This document shows positions 17,370 to 25,514 of a stretch of DNA of 64,000 bases, in pieces. The DNA is from TK10-74A sp965263065. Lineage in GTDB: Bacteria > Chloroflexota > Dehalococcoidia > Bin125. Each line of letters begins with the position of its first letter. The stretch's first letter is position 1. Under the pieces are notes generated by a model, which was not told the origin of the DNA, did not search any database, and saw only the letters and a program-made list of their open reading frames with translations. The stretch lies in NCBI GenBank assembly GCA_965263065.1, contig CBDHGH010000003.1, positions 620,001 to 684,000 on the forward strand, given 5' to 3'. Made by a program: the position numbers and the translations under genes.

Positions 17370-18191
17370 CTACACGCCCACGATCTGCTGGCTCTCAATG
17401 ATGGCGAAGTCGTCGCCGTCCAACGGGTCCATCTCGCCCTTGCGATAGGCCTTGTAGAGCCGGAAGAGTTCATCCCTGTGCGGTCGCTTGCGACCGATGG
17501 GGCAGGCCTCCCAGGCCGCGTAGTCCTCGTCGCAGTAGCCCAGGCGCAACTCGCCGCACTTGGGCTGCAGCATGCGACCCAGCTCCGGCGCCGCGCGCAC
17601 CACCTCGGCGCGCATCAGCGCCATGACGCGCCGGAACTCCCACTGGGCGCGGGTGCAGAGCCGCAGGTCGGCGATGTGCAGCAGCGCCGCGAAGTTGACG
17701 GTGAGCTTGAAGTTGGTGTTGGTGGCGTTGGGCAGCAGGAAGCGCGCGTCCTCGGCCGGGACACCGGCCGCGACGAGGCGCTCGTAGAGGTCGCCGACCT
17801 CGCGGAAGAGCGCCTCCATGTCGCCGGCCATGCCGGCCGCCTCGACGGTCTTGGGGACCGTGTAGGGGAAGTCGCCGCCCTTGTAGGTGACGTAGCGCTG
17901 GCTCTGCTGCTCGAAGGAGATGCCGATGCGATGGCGCACGAACTGGTGCGAGAAGGCGCGCGACACGCCGCTGATGCCGAACTCGAAGTGCACCTGCTCC
18001 AAGGGCGAGACGTGCCCCGTCTTCAGGCGCTCCTGCACGAAGGCGGTCATCTTCTCGTGCGAGATGCGCTCGTCGGCGATGCGGGCCAGCACCTGGTCCG
18101 GCGTCAGGGCGGAATAGCAGACCCGGTAGGCCATGTAGAGGGCCCGGATCGGATCCTGGGTGTGTTCGATCAGCGTGACTTGGATGGGCAT
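17370..18191 (-). CDS. thyX: FAD-dependent thymidylate synthase ThyX
   Basis: This 273-residue protein makes dTMP from dUMP with methylenetetrahydrofolate and reduced FAD. The ThyX motif is present as FVRHRIGISFEQQSQRYV, with the RHR triad and the downstream Ser. A second conserved block, ALMRAEVVRAAPELGRMLQPKC, lies later. The protein is cytoplasmic. No thyA is visible in the window. A -10 such as TACGCT lies upstream in the gap before 18285. Confidence 0.95.
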   Translation of the reverse strand: MPIQVTLIEHTQDPIRALYMAYRVCYSALTPDQVLARIADERISHEKMTAFVQERLKTGHVSPLEQVHFEFGISGVSRAFSHQFVRHRIGISFEQQSQRYVTYKGGDFPYTVPKTVEAAGMAGDMEALFREVGDLYERLVAAGVPAEDARFLLPNATNTNFKLTVNFAALLHIADLRLCTRAQWEFRRVMALMRAEVVRAAPELGRMLQPKCGELRLGYCDEDYAAWEACPIGRKRPHRDELFRLYKAYRKGEMDPLDGDDFAIIESQQIVGV

Positions 18192-18284
18192 CTGGGGTTG
18201 CTCTCGCGCCGACCCGCGCCCCCTGGGCTGGGGCTTTCCAGCGTACCGTACCAGCGGCGACCAGATGGTCCTCGTTCTGTGAAC

Positions 18285-18710
18285 TTAGGCCCCAAACGTC
18301 GTCTCGAGCTTCGCCGAGGCGTCGAAGAAGTCCTGCAGGGTCTGATTGAAGCGATAGAACTTGTCGCGGCGGTGGTAGTCGTCGCCGCGCGCGAAGTTCT
18401 CGGGGTTGTTCATGTCGAGCGTATTCAGCGTGTGATGCAGGTCCGCGCCGCCGTGCTGCGCGATGTTCTCCAGCATCTCGCGCCAGGCCTCCGGCGGCAT
18501 GTTGAGCACGAAGTCGAGCGCCGCGGCGGCCTCCCCGTCGATGGGGGCGACCTCCGTCACCTCGAACGCCTCGAAGACGATCTTCCAGATCGACGGCCCC
18601 ACCTCGACGCCCATCTCGCAGTCGATCGTGCCGAACTTGCGGAAGGCGGGGTCGGCGTTGGCCAGGCTGGCGAGATCCTGGAACCACTCGGTGGAGGGGA
18701 AGACGGGCAT
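18285..18710 (-). CDS. SCP2 sterol-carrier-like protein
   Basis: This 141-residue protein starts MPVFPSTEWFQDLASLAN and continues with FRKFGTIDCEMGVEVGPSIWKIVFEAFE and MPPEAWREMLENI (quoted in parts). This is the pattern of small SCP2-type lipid-binding domains often seen in Chloroflexota and actinobacteria. The domain binds hydrophobic ligands; the partner is unknown. The start at 18710 has AGAGG nine bases upstream; a second ATG at 18719 is almost on top of that site and so less likely. Confidence 0.65.
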   Translation of the reverse strand: MPVFPSTEWFQDLASLANADPAFRKFGTIDCEMGVEVGPSIWKIVFEAFEVTEVAPIDGEAAAALDFVLNMPPEAWREMLENIAQHGGADLHHTLNTLDMNNPENFARGDDYHRRDKFYRFNQTLQDFFDASAKLETTFGA

Positions 18711-18765
18711 GGGGGACATCCTCTGGCTCGGCGGCTGGTCGATCACTCGCTGGGAATATACCGGC

Positions 18766-19821
18766 CTATCGCCGTTTGCGGTCGCGGAACGCATCGACAC
18801 CGCCGGGCCGATGGCCACGGCCGCGCCCGCGAAAGCCGAAGCGTCGCTTCTTCTTGGCCGGAGCCGGCGCCACCTGCCAGTTGCCGGGCAGCCGCACGTC
18901 GTCGTCGAGGGGCGACGGCGGGGGCTGGGGTGGGGGGTCGCCGCGCAGGCGTCCCTGCCGGGGGATGCCGCGCCGGGCGCCGAAGCCGAAGCCGAACGTC
19001 GTCGGCATCGACCACTGGGGGCCTACCTCTTGGCTCGGCGCGCGCCAGCGCCCAACAAGAAAGGGGTACACCAGCAGCAGTCCCGCCACGAAGCCTCCGA
19101 TGTGCGCCCACCAAGCCGTGCCCGATCCGCTGCTCTCGGCCACCACCGACCCGACGCCGGGCAGCAGGTTGAGCAGGAACCAGAATCCGATCAGCAGCGG
19201 CGCCGGCACGACGGCGGGGATCAGCAGCACCAGCGGGATCAGCACCTGCACCAGGGCGCGCGGGAACAGCAGGAAGTACGCGCCCAGGACGCCGGAGATC
19301 GCGCCGCTGGCGCCGATCATGGGCAGCAGATCGCCCGCGTCGATGTAGATGTGCGCGGCCGCGGCCAGGTAGCCCGTCGCGACGTAGAAGACCAGGAAGC
19401 GCCCCGAGCCCATGCGGTCCTCGACGTTGTCCCCGAAGACCCAGAGGAAGAGCATGTTGCCCGCCAGATGGAACAACCCGCCGTGCAGGAACATGGCCGT
19501 CAGCGGGGTCAGCAGGATCAGGAAGCCCGGCAGCAGGGGCACGCCCTGATCCGCCACGGCGTCCTGGGAGCGGGGGTCGTCGTCGAGGTAGCCGGTGATG
19601 AACTCCGGCACCGCCCCCAGGGCGAGGTTGACCTTGTCCTCTTCCGAATCGAGGTAGCGCTGCACTTCGCTGCCGTCGCTCTTCGGGATCCAGATCCATC
19701 GGCTGGGGACGTCGCTGAGGACGAAGGCGGTGAAGCCCCAGACGAGGATGTTGATCGCGATCAGCGCGCGCGTGACGTGCGGCGTGCTCGCGCGGAAGCT
19801 GCTGTCGCGCAGGGGGATCAT
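18766..19821 (-). CDS. rhomboid-family intramembrane serine protease
   Basis: This 351-residue protein has about six membrane helices. The catalytic Ser is in GASGAISG and the catalytic His in AHIGGFVAG; HGGLFHLAGNMLFLW is the rhomboid H-x2-x-N signature. It cleaves single-pass membrane proteins within or near the membrane. A soluble loop of about 50 residues follows the first helix, and the C-terminal 80 residues are a basic, Pro/Gly/Arg-rich cytoplasmic tail. Its ATG overlaps the stop of the upstream CbiB-like gene by four bases, so they are co-translated. Confidence 0.92.
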   Translation of the reverse strand: MIPLRDSSFRASTPHVTRALIAINILVWGFTAFVLSDVPSRWIWIPKSDGSEVQRYLDSEEDKVNLALGAVPEFITGYLDDDPRSQDAVADQGVPLLPGFLILLTPLTAMFLHGGLFHLAGNMLFLWVFGDNVEDRMGSGRFLVFYVATGYLAAAAHIYIDAGDLLPMIGASGAISGVLGAYFLLFPRALVQVLIPLVLLIPAVVPAPLLIGFWFLLNLLPGVGSVVAESSGSGTAWWAHIGGFVAGLLLVYPFLVGRWRAPSQEVGPQWSMPTTFGFGFGARRGIPRQGRLRGDPPPQPPPSPLDDDVRLPGNWQVAPAPAKKKRRFGFRGRGRGHRPGGVDAFRDRKRR

Positions 19822-20711
19822 GCCGCGCCTCGCCCCGGCCGGGGGCCGGCCAGGATGATGAGCGCCGCCGCGGCCGCAGCGACGGCGAGCGCCGCCCGAT
19901 GCAGGCGCAGCGCGCGCCGCAGCCCCGCGGCTGGCTCCAGCGGCGGGCCCGCGGCGACCGTGGCCGCGGCGAGGGCGGGCGTATCGGCGGCCAGCGCGGC
20001 GCGCACGGCGCGCACGGGGTCGCCGCCGACGACCGGGGCCGCCGCGCCGTACGCGACGCCGGTCGCGCGGGCGGAGAGCCCCCGCAGCAGGACGAGACGC
20101 GGGCCCGCGCCGATCGCCCGGCCCAGCAGCGGCGCGCGCAGGACGATCGCCGGGACGTCGCCCCAGAGCCGCGCCAGCAGGGCCGGCAGGTGGTAGGCGA
20201 CCGCGCCCGGCAGGTCGAACAGGGCATAGGCCAGCCAGGGCCCGACGGTGTGGTCGGCCGCGCCGCCGGCCAGCGACTCCTCGGCGCGGTCGGCGATCTC
20301 CTGCGCGGTCACGGCGGGCGGCAGCGGCTCCGCGCCCATCCGCTGCAGCGCCGCCCGCGCGGCGACCAGGTCATCGCGCTCCAGCGCGTCCGCGACGGCG
20401 TCCGCACTCCGGGCCGTGGACCAGGCATCGAAGCTGAGCGACAGCAGCGCCGCCCGCATCGCGAGGCCCAGCGTCCCGCCCCGCTGCGCGATTCGCGGCG
20501 GGATACCGAGCAGCGCCGCGCTGGTCGCAGCGGCCGCGACGGTCTCGGCCGCGCCGCCGGGCACGAGCCCGCGGGGGACGCCCGCCAGCGCGATGAGGGC
20601 CGGACCGCCGGGCCGCCGCCGGGACAGCCCCGCCTGCAGGGCGATCGCGATCACGAAGCCGATTAATCGGGAACGGCGGCCGGGGCGCGACGCGCGCTCA
20701 CGGGGGGCCAT
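19818..20711 (-). CDS. divergent CobD/CbiB-like membrane protein
   Basis: This 297-residue Ala-rich membrane protein has a middle part (about 100-190: ALERDDLVAARAALQRMG, IADRAEESLAGGAADHTVGP, YALFDLPGAVAYH) that follows the CbiB/CobD pattern of adenosylcobinamide-phosphate synthase. However, the conserved RD pair and the NTLDSM block typical of active enzymes are missing. I therefore read it as a degenerate or repurposed member. It is coupled to a rhomboid protease, not to cobalamin genes. A different function in membrane quality control or surface processing is possible. Confidence 0.5.
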   Translation of the reverse strand: MAPRERASRPGRRSRLIGFVIAIALQAGLSRRRPGGPALIALAGVPRGLVPGGAAETVAAAATSAALLGIPPRIAQRGGTLGLAMRAALLSLSFDAWSTARSADAVADALERDDLVAARAALQRMGAEPLPPAVTAQEIADRAEESLAGGAADHTVGPWLAYALFDLPGAVAYHLPALLARLWGDVPAIVLRAPLLGRAIGAGPRLVLLRGLSARATGVAYGAAAPVVGGDPVRAVRAALAADTPALAAATVAAGPPLEPAAGLRRALRLHRAALAVAAAAAALIILAGPRPGRGAA

Positions 20712-20875
20712 CGGGGTTCAGGCGATCTCCGTGCTGGGGGGAAGCGGTGCGGCGATGTGCATGGCCCGAGAATAGGCCATTGCTCCCTTGCGCCCCTTTC
20801 GCCGGCCGGCCGTAAACCGTTTGTAAATTCCATCACAATCGAGGCCCGAAACGCTACAGTGAGCCCAATCAGCCG

Positions 20876-20905
20876 TTGACAGCCTGATCGGCCTGCGTCA
20901 AGAAT
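20876..20905 (+). promoter_or_regulatory. sigma-70-type promoter of the zinc-ribbon gene
   Basis: TTGACA (20876-20881) and AAGAAT (20900-20905) are 18 bases apart. The 288-base gap 20712-20999 is relatively AT-rich around 20815-20850. The leader of about 90 bases ends in AGGAG shortly before ATG 21000. I see no LexA box in this gap. Confidence 0.5.
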
Positions 20906-20999
20906 GTTCCAGAAGTCACAAAGTCGGTGGCGGTCGGCAGGGGCGACTGCGAACCAGCTCGCGTCGCCGCTGTAAGCAGAAGGCAGGAGTCTCCTAAAC

Positions 21000-21209
21000 A
21001 TGACTGTCGCGACCCCAATTCAGTGTCCCCGTTGCACCGGCGCCATGCTCGCCGAATCCGACACCCACGGTGCGTTCAGCACCTGTCTGGCCTGCGGCTA
21101 CGTCTACGAAAGCCGCGTCATCTCCGTCTTCGAGCTCGAGCAGGAGCAGGCCGTCGAAGAGGGCCGGCAGCGACGCCGCCAGCCCTCGCACGGGAAGCTG
21201 CGCCTCTAG
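21000..21209 (+). CDS. small zinc-ribbon protein
   Basis: This 69-residue protein begins MTVATPIQCPRC and has a second pair in CLACGYVYE, a CxxC-x(n)-CxxC zinc ribbon of the kind seen in rubredoxin-like or transcription-factor ribbons. An acidic Glu/Gln helix (FELEQEQAVEEG) and a basic tail (RQRRRQ) follow. It has its own good promoter and ribosome site, so it is likely expressed well. Partner and function are unknown. The palindrome GAGGCG-TT-CGCCTC at 21221-21234, just after the stop, may act as a terminator stem, but has no T tract. Confidence 0.7.
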   Translation: MTVATPIQCPRCTGAMLAESDTHGAFSTCLACGYVYESRVISVFELEQEQAVEEGRQRRRQPSHGKLRL

Positions 21210-21477
21210 GCACTCACCTCGAGGCGTTCGCCTCAAGGATCCGGCCCCTCAGCCCAGTCTCCGTCCTCCATCGGCGGCGGCGCACGCGCGCGCCGTCGTC
21301 TTCGCGAGCGGCCCGCAGCGCCCGGCGCCGGGGCGTAGCGGCGTGCGGGCGTCGTAAACGGGGTGTGAACGGGAGCCGGGCGAGCGGCTGCGCGTGATTG
21401 CCGCTAGCAAAACACGGACGTTAGAGTGGCCGCCCTTCGCCGCCGAGCGGGTCCGCGCCCCGCGAGAAAGACGCCCC

Positions 21478-21951
21478 ATGACGGACACGCCACGCGGTGC
21501 GCGCTCAGGCAACGACCACCTCCGCTCCGCGATCCGGCGCGGCGCCCCGCGACCCGATCCGCGGGCGAGCGACGCCCCGGTGGACATCGTGCAGGAGTTC
21601 GTCACATCGCAAATGCAGGCGCCCGACGATGCGCCGCCGCCACCCGGGGGCTGGCTGGGCGAGCAGCTCCAGCGTCTGCAACGGCTGCTGGCGCTGCGTG
21701 ACGCGCATGCGTCGAACCTCAACAGTGAGGGACGCCGCCTGCTCGACCACGCCATCTTCACGACCTTCGTGGACTGCCGCGATCTGGGGGGCGAGGCGCG
21801 GGCGTCGGCCCTGCTGACGCCGGTCCTGCTGACGACGCCCGAAGTGCACGCCAGCGCGGCGCTGCCCGCCTCGGACGGCGACGGCCCGGGCACGGACGCC
21901 CCGGCGGCGCCGGCGGCGCCCGGCGCGACGGAGTCGTCGCCCAGGGACTGA
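21478..21951 (+). CDS. hypothetical protein
   Basis: This 157-residue protein matches no family I know. The middle (about 65-125: LGEQLQRLQRLLALRDAH, LLDHAIFTTFVDCRDLG) looks helical, and both ends are low in complexity with Asp/Pro/Ala tails. ATG 21478 follows a plausible promoter (TTGCCG about 21398, TAGAGT about 21422). The 268 bases between 21210 and 21477 hold that promoter and one short hairpin, nothing else that I can see. Confidence 0.5.
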   Translation: MTDTPRGARSGNDHLRSAIRRGAPRPDPRASDAPVDIVQEFVTSQMQAPDDAPPPPGGWLGEQLQRLQRLLALRDAHASNLNSEGRRLLDHAIFTTFVDCRDLGGEARASALLTPVLLTTPEVHASAALPASDGDGPGTDAPAAPAAPGATESSPRD

Positions 21952-21970
21952 AGCCCGCCCGGCCCCGGCC

Positions 21971-21998
21971 CGGCTAGACTGGCGCGGCTAGACTGGCG
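21971..21998 (+). repeat. perfect tandem 14-mer containing two -10-like boxes
   Basis: CGGCTAGACTGGCG is repeated exactly twice in tandem. Each copy contains TAGACT, the -10 form found at other genes here. It lies 35 bases before the Cys-rich gene and could be its promoter. Confidence 0.5.
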
Positions 21999-22032
21999 CG
22001 GCATTGGCCTGGCGGAAGCGGGCGCAACCGAG

Positions 22033-22455
22033 ATGATGGGCGAATACAAGCGGGCGCGGCGCTGCGAACGGCGTAGCCGGGTGCTGGGCTGCCGGCAGCC
22101 GCTGGCCGGCCAGTGTCAGTACTGCGCGCACGGTTTCTGCGCTAACCACGGGGACCGCTTCGACGACCGCCAGGAGGTCTGCCACCGGGACCGCTGCCGG
22201 GCCAAGAAGGCCGACGTGGACCGTCACCACGCCTTCCTGCGCGACGCCCGCGCCCGCAACGCCGACGGCCGCTGCGGGATGCCGGATTGCGCCGCCGCGC
22301 CCGTGACTCACTGTGAGCGTTGCGGTCCGCGCTTCTGCGTCGCGCACCTGCAGGAGACGCTGGTCATGGCGCTGCATCAGGGGGAGCGCGGCTCGGACGT
22401 GCTGCGGATGTGCGCGCACTGCCTGTCGCGGGTCAATCTGTGGGGGGACGACTAG
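22033..22455 (+). CDS. Cys/His-rich zinc-binding protein
   Basis: This 140-residue protein has about 13 Cys and several His in paired motifs: CQYCAHGFCANH, CHRDRC, CGMPDC, CERCGPRFCVAH and CAHC. The two CxxC...FCxxH units (at about 28-39 and 94-104) resemble B-box/AN1-like zinc fingers repeated. It is probably a protein- or nucleic-acid-binding adaptor, as no enzymatic motif is visible. Its last four bases overlap the end of lipB on the other strand. Not a family I can name. Confidence 0.6.
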   Translation: MMGEYKRARRCERRSRVLGCRQPLAGQCQYCAHGFCANHGDRFDDRQEVCHRDRCRAKKADVDRHHAFLRDARARNADGRCGMPDCAAAPVTHCERCGPRFCVAHLQETLVMALHQGERGSDVLRMCAHCLSRVNLWGDD

Positions 22456-23162
22456 CAGTCGGCCGCGTCAGGCGCGACGCCGAACTCCGCCGCGAAGGCC
22501 GCGACGAAGCGCCGCTTGACGGTCGGCATGTCGCAGGCGTCGGGCTGCGTGGCATCTGGATCCGAGGCGCCCGATGTCGCGAGTTCCGCGCGCAGGGAGG
22601 CGGCCCGCACCCCGGCCTGACCACAAGGATCGATGCAGGCCCAGTGCTCGGCGCTGGGATCGACGTTGAACGCGATGCCGTGCCGCGTCACGCCGCGCGA
22701 GACGTGCACCCCCAGCGAGGCGATCTTGCCCCCGGCCGTGAACACGCCGTGCATCGCGGGATCACGACGGCCGCCCAGGCCGTAGCTCTCCAGCAGCCGC
22801 AGCGCCACGGCCTCGAGCGCCCGCACGTAGGCCCGGACATCGAGTTGGAAGTCGGCCAGACGCAGGATGGGGTAGGCGACGAGCTGGCCGGGGCCGTGGT
22901 AGGTGACGTCGCCGCCGCGCTCGCTGTCGACGATGGGGATGCCCAGGCGCTTGAGGCGGGCGGGGGCGCGGACGCCGTCGCGATTGCCGCGCCGGCCCAG
23001 CGTGACGACGGCGTCGTGCTCGACGAGGAGCAGGAAGGCGCGCGCCTCGCCGGCCACGACGGCGGCGTGCGCCGCGCGCTGCCGGGCGAGCGCGGGCGCG
23101 TAGGCCATCCGTCCCAGATCCCGCACGCCGAGGGGGATCGCGGGGCGGTGGGGGGCGGTCAT
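22452..23162 (-). CDS. lipB: lipoyl(octanoyl) transferase
   Basis: This 236-residue protein moves octanoyl from acyl carrier protein onto the lipoyl domains of 2-oxoacid dehydrogenases and the glycine cleavage system. Conserved blocks are RGGDVTYHGPGQLVAYP, GGKIASLGVHV with the activating Lys, and CIDPCG with the acyl-accepting Cys. LGRRG near residue 56 is also typical. Its start overlaps the stop of the Nudix gene by four bases. No lipA is in the window. Confidence 0.95.
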   Translation of the reverse strand: MTAPHRPAIPLGVRDLGRMAYAPALARQRAAHAAVVAGEARAFLLLVEHDAVVTLGRRGNRDGVRAPARLKRLGIPIVDSERGGDVTYHGPGQLVAYPILRLADFQLDVRAYVRALEAVALRLLESYGLGGRRDPAMHGVFTAGGKIASLGVHVSRGVTRHGIAFNVDPSAEHWACIDPCGQAGVRAASLRAELATSGASDPDATQPDACDMPTVKRRFVAAFAAEFGVAPDAADC

Positions 23163-23665
23163 CGGCGGGCGCGCCAGCGGCGCAGGATCTCGGGGTCGTG
23201 CGGGAAGGCGGGCGAGGGCAGGCAGGCGAGCGGGAAGAAGCGGACGTCGCGGGCTTCGGAGCCGGCGCGCAGCGTGCCGCCGACGGCGCGGCCCGCGAAG
23301 GCGATGAAGACCAACGCATCCCCGGCCCGGGAGTAGGCGCCGAGCAAGTCGTCGATGACGGCCTCGATGCCGGTCTCCTCGCGCACCTCGCGGGCGGCGG
23401 CGGCGCGCAGCTCCTCGCCGCGGTCCACGAAGCCGCTGGGCCAGGCCCAGGCGCCCATCGCTGGCTGATGGTCGCGCTGGGTGTAGAGCAGCCGCCCGGC
23501 CTCGTCCTCGATCAGCGCGCCGACGGCCAGCTTGGGGTCGTCGTAGTGGATGAAGTCGCAGGCGGGGCAGGCGAGCCGCGACGCGCCGGCATGCTGACGG
23601 GTCTCTAAGGGCGTGGCGCAGAGGGGACAGTAGCGGGGGGCGAACTGGGCGGGGTCGTGGGGCAT
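23159..23665 (-). CDS. Nudix hydrolase with N-terminal zinc ribbon
   Basis: This 168-residue protein has a zinc ribbon (CPLC ... CPAC, about residues 13-36) followed by a Nudix domain with the box GFVDRGEELRAAAAREVREETGI (in parts GFVDRGEE and REVREETGI). This domain order is that of NudC-like NADH pyrophosphatases and the smaller ADP-ribose-type hydrolases. It lacks the NudC SQPWPFPxS motif, so I leave the substrate open. Coupled to lipB by a four-base overlap. Confidence 0.88.
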   Translation of the reverse strand: MPHDPAQFAPRYCPLCATPLETRQHAGASRLACPACDFIHYDDPKLAVGALIEDEAGRLLYTQRDHQPAMGAWAWPSGFVDRGEELRAAAAREVREETGIEAVIDDLLGAYSRAGDALVFIAFAGRAVGGTLRAGSEARDVRFFPLACLPSPAFPHDPEILRRWRARR

Positions 23666-23691
23666 GGCGACGGCCGCCTCTCGCGGCGCGG

Positions 23692-24474
23692 TCAGGAGGG
23701 CAGATCGACGCGCAGGAAGCGCTCGTAGAAGTGGCCGTCCGCGTCGCGGAAGCGCTCGCGCATGCCGGACGTGAAGGCGTCGCCGCGCGAGCCGAACTGC
23801 GTCTTGTGCTCCATCAGACCGCTCAGCTTGCGTTCGACGCTGTCCGTGATGTCGACGTGGAAGTTCGCCTCGGGATGGCCCCAGATATAGACCTGCGAGA
23901 CCTTATGCGTCTCCAGGCCCTCTTCCCGGATCTGCTCCGGGAAGTTCATGTGGTCGCGCGCCGTGGGGTAGACCGCGTCGACGGCCATGGCGCCGGTGTT
24001 GCGGTGGTCGCGATGGTTGATGAAGCCGACGAACCGCTCCGCCTCGTCGGCGTCGACGGCCCCCGGACGCCGATGGATGATCTGGTCGCTGTGGGTGAAG
24101 ACGGCCAGGGGCTTGAGGCGGCGGATCTCGCGCACGATCTTGCCCAGCATGGCGCGGCTGTAGTCGAGTTCGCCGTCCTCCCCGCCCAGGAAGACGCAGG
24201 AGGAGACGCCCAGCACGGCGGCGCAGGCGCGCTGCTCCTCCTCGCGCGCGGCGATCAGCCGGTCGCGCGTCATCGTCGGGTCGTCGGAGCCCTTGGCGCC
24301 GTTGGTGACGACGATGTAGTGGAACTCCCAGCCCTGCCGGGTCCACAGCGCGGCGGTCCCGCCGGCCCCGAAGTCGGGGTCGTCCGGGTGCGCCGCGATG
24401 ACGGCGGCGATCTTCGGCGGGGCCGGCGCCCCGGGCGTGCCGTCGGCGTCGTTGGCGATGGCGGCGTTGGCGAT
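23692..24474 (-). CDS. PIG-L family deacetylase, start codon uncertain
   Basis: The conserved part is a LmbE/PIG-L N-acetylglucosaminyl deacetylase: IAAHPDDPDFGAGGT with the zinc-binding HPDD, HSDQIIH later, and NHRDHRNTG with the third ligand region. It hydrolyses an N-acetyl sugar (as in MshB or BshB). There is no ATG, GTG or TTG in frame within about 45 codons upstream of the domain. A strong ribosome site GAGGGAG (24487-24481) stands six bases before an ATC at 24474, which I take as the likely start (260 residues). The alternative is GTG 24618, with a 48-residue Arg-rich extension. Divergent from lexA. Confidence 0.75.
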   Translation of the reverse strand: MANAAIANDADGTPGAPAPPKIAAVIAAHPDDPDFGAGGTAALWTRQGWEFHYIVVTNGAKGSDDPTMTRDRLIAAREEEQRACAAVLGVSSCVFLGGEDGELDYSRAMLGKIVREIRRLKPLAVFTHSDQIIHRRPGAVDADEAERFVGFINHRDHRNTGAMAVDAVYPTARDHMNFPEQIREEGLETHKVSQVYIWGHPEANFHVDITDSVERKLSGLMEHKTQFGSRGDAFTSGMRERFRDADGHFYERFLRVDLPS

Positions 24475-24619
24475 GGCGGGCTCCCTCTGGGTCGTCGCGG
24501 CCGCCCGGTGGGGGCGGGCCGGGCTGCGGATCCTGCGTCGCCGAGCATAGAGTCCCCGCCCGGCAGGGGCCGCCCCGGCGTGTGGCCGGGGCTGCGAAGC
24601 GCCGGTCCAAGACGGCACG

Positions 24620-24664
24620 TTGACACGGGCGCGGGAATGGGGGATAGTACCAGAACAGACGTTC
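24620..24664 (+). promoter_or_regulatory. lexA promoter with LexA autoregulatory box at 24653-24664
   Basis: TTGACA at 24620-24625 is followed by a -10 region GATAGT/ATAGTA at about 24643-24649. GAAC-AGAC-GTTC at 24653-24664 lies over the expected transcription start. This is a perfect GAAC-N4-GTTC operator and fixes the operator type used in this genome. It also lies upstream of the divergent PIG-L gene. Confidence 0.8.
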
Positions 24665-24751
24665 CAGCGGTGGACGGATGTGGACAGCGTGGACGCGCGG
24701 GGCCATCCGGCAAGCCCGCAGGCGTCCGGGAGTCGGCGGAAAGAGCAAGTC

Positions 24752-25402
24752 ATGAAGCGACGCTCCGACAAGCAAGAACGCATTTTGGACTTCCTGCGGG
24801 AGTTCCTGGCGCGGCACGATTACCCGCCCAGCATTCGCGACATCCAAGCGGGCTGCGCGATCTCGTCCACCTCGGTGGTCGATTACAACCTCAAGGCGCT
24901 CGAGGCGAAGGGGCTGATCCAGCGCGACCGCGAGATCTCGCGGGGCATCAAGCTGGTGGGCGATGAGCGGCGGTCGGAATCCGAGCACACGATCCGCGTG
25001 CCGCTGCTGGGCACGATCGCAGCCGGGCAGCCGCTGCCCATCCCGACGACCGAGGGCGTGGACCCCAACTACGCCGATGAGGCCATCACCATTTCCCCGC
25101 AGGTGCTCGGGGGCCGGGCGCGGGAGAACGTCTACGCGCTGCGCGTGCAGGGCACGTCGATGATCGATGCCCTGATCAACGACGGCGACATCGTGATCAT
25201 GGAGCCCGCGCAGACGGTGAACGACGGCGAGATGGCCGCCGTGTGGGTCAAAGACGCCAACGAGGTCACGCTCAAGAAGTTCTACCGGGCGGGCGCGCAA
25301 GTGCGGCTGCAGCCGATGAACGCGACGATGGCGCCGATCTACCACCGGGCCGCGAATGTGCAGGTCCAGGGCCGCGTCGTGGGGGCGATCCGCTCGATGT
25401 AG
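24752..25402 (+). CDS. lexA: LexA repressor
   Basis: This 216-residue SOS repressor has a winged helix (1-70: RSDKQERILDFLREF, PPSIRDIQAGCAISSTSVVDY) and a C-terminal S24 self-cleavage domain with the cleavage site A91-G92 in IAAGQPLP, nucleophile S136 in QGTSMIDALINDGD and the general base Lys K175 in EVTLKK. It represses DNA-damage genes until RecA filaments trigger self-cleavage. Its own promoter has the operator. The other operator found in this window is in front of the ShosTA-like cassette. ATG 24752 is at the start of the canonical helix. Confidence 0.97.
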   Translation: MKRRSDKQERILDFLREFLARHDYPPSIRDIQAGCAISSTSVVDYNLKALEAKGLIQRDREISRGIKLVGDERRSESEHTIRVPLLGTIAAGQPLPIPTTEGVDPNYADEAITISPQVLGGRARENVYALRVQGTSMIDALINDGDIVIMEPAQTVNDGEMAAVWVKDANEVTLKKFYRAGAQVRLQPMNATMAPIYHRAANVQVQGRVVGAIRSM

Positions 25403-25467
25403 GCGCGGCCGCGACGGCATCCCGAACGGCGGCGATCCGAGCGGCGGCGTCCCCAGCGGCGGCATCC

Positions 25468-25473
25468 TAGACT
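25468..25473 (+). promoter_or_regulatory. -10 candidate of the ABC ATPase gene
   Basis: TAGACT lies 42 bases before GTG 25515 in the 112-base gap after lexA. The same hexamer is found at 13539, 13582 and in the tandem repeat at 21971. Confidence 0.4.
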
Positions 25474-25514
25474 GACCCCGGCCGCGCCGCGGGCCGGCGC
25501 CGCCCGGAGGCACC

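Noticed and set aside
20895..20912. LexA-like half-site near GTTC at 20904 before the zinc-ribbon gene
   Set aside because: The left half reads TCAA instead of GAAC, so it is not an operator by the definition found at lexA.
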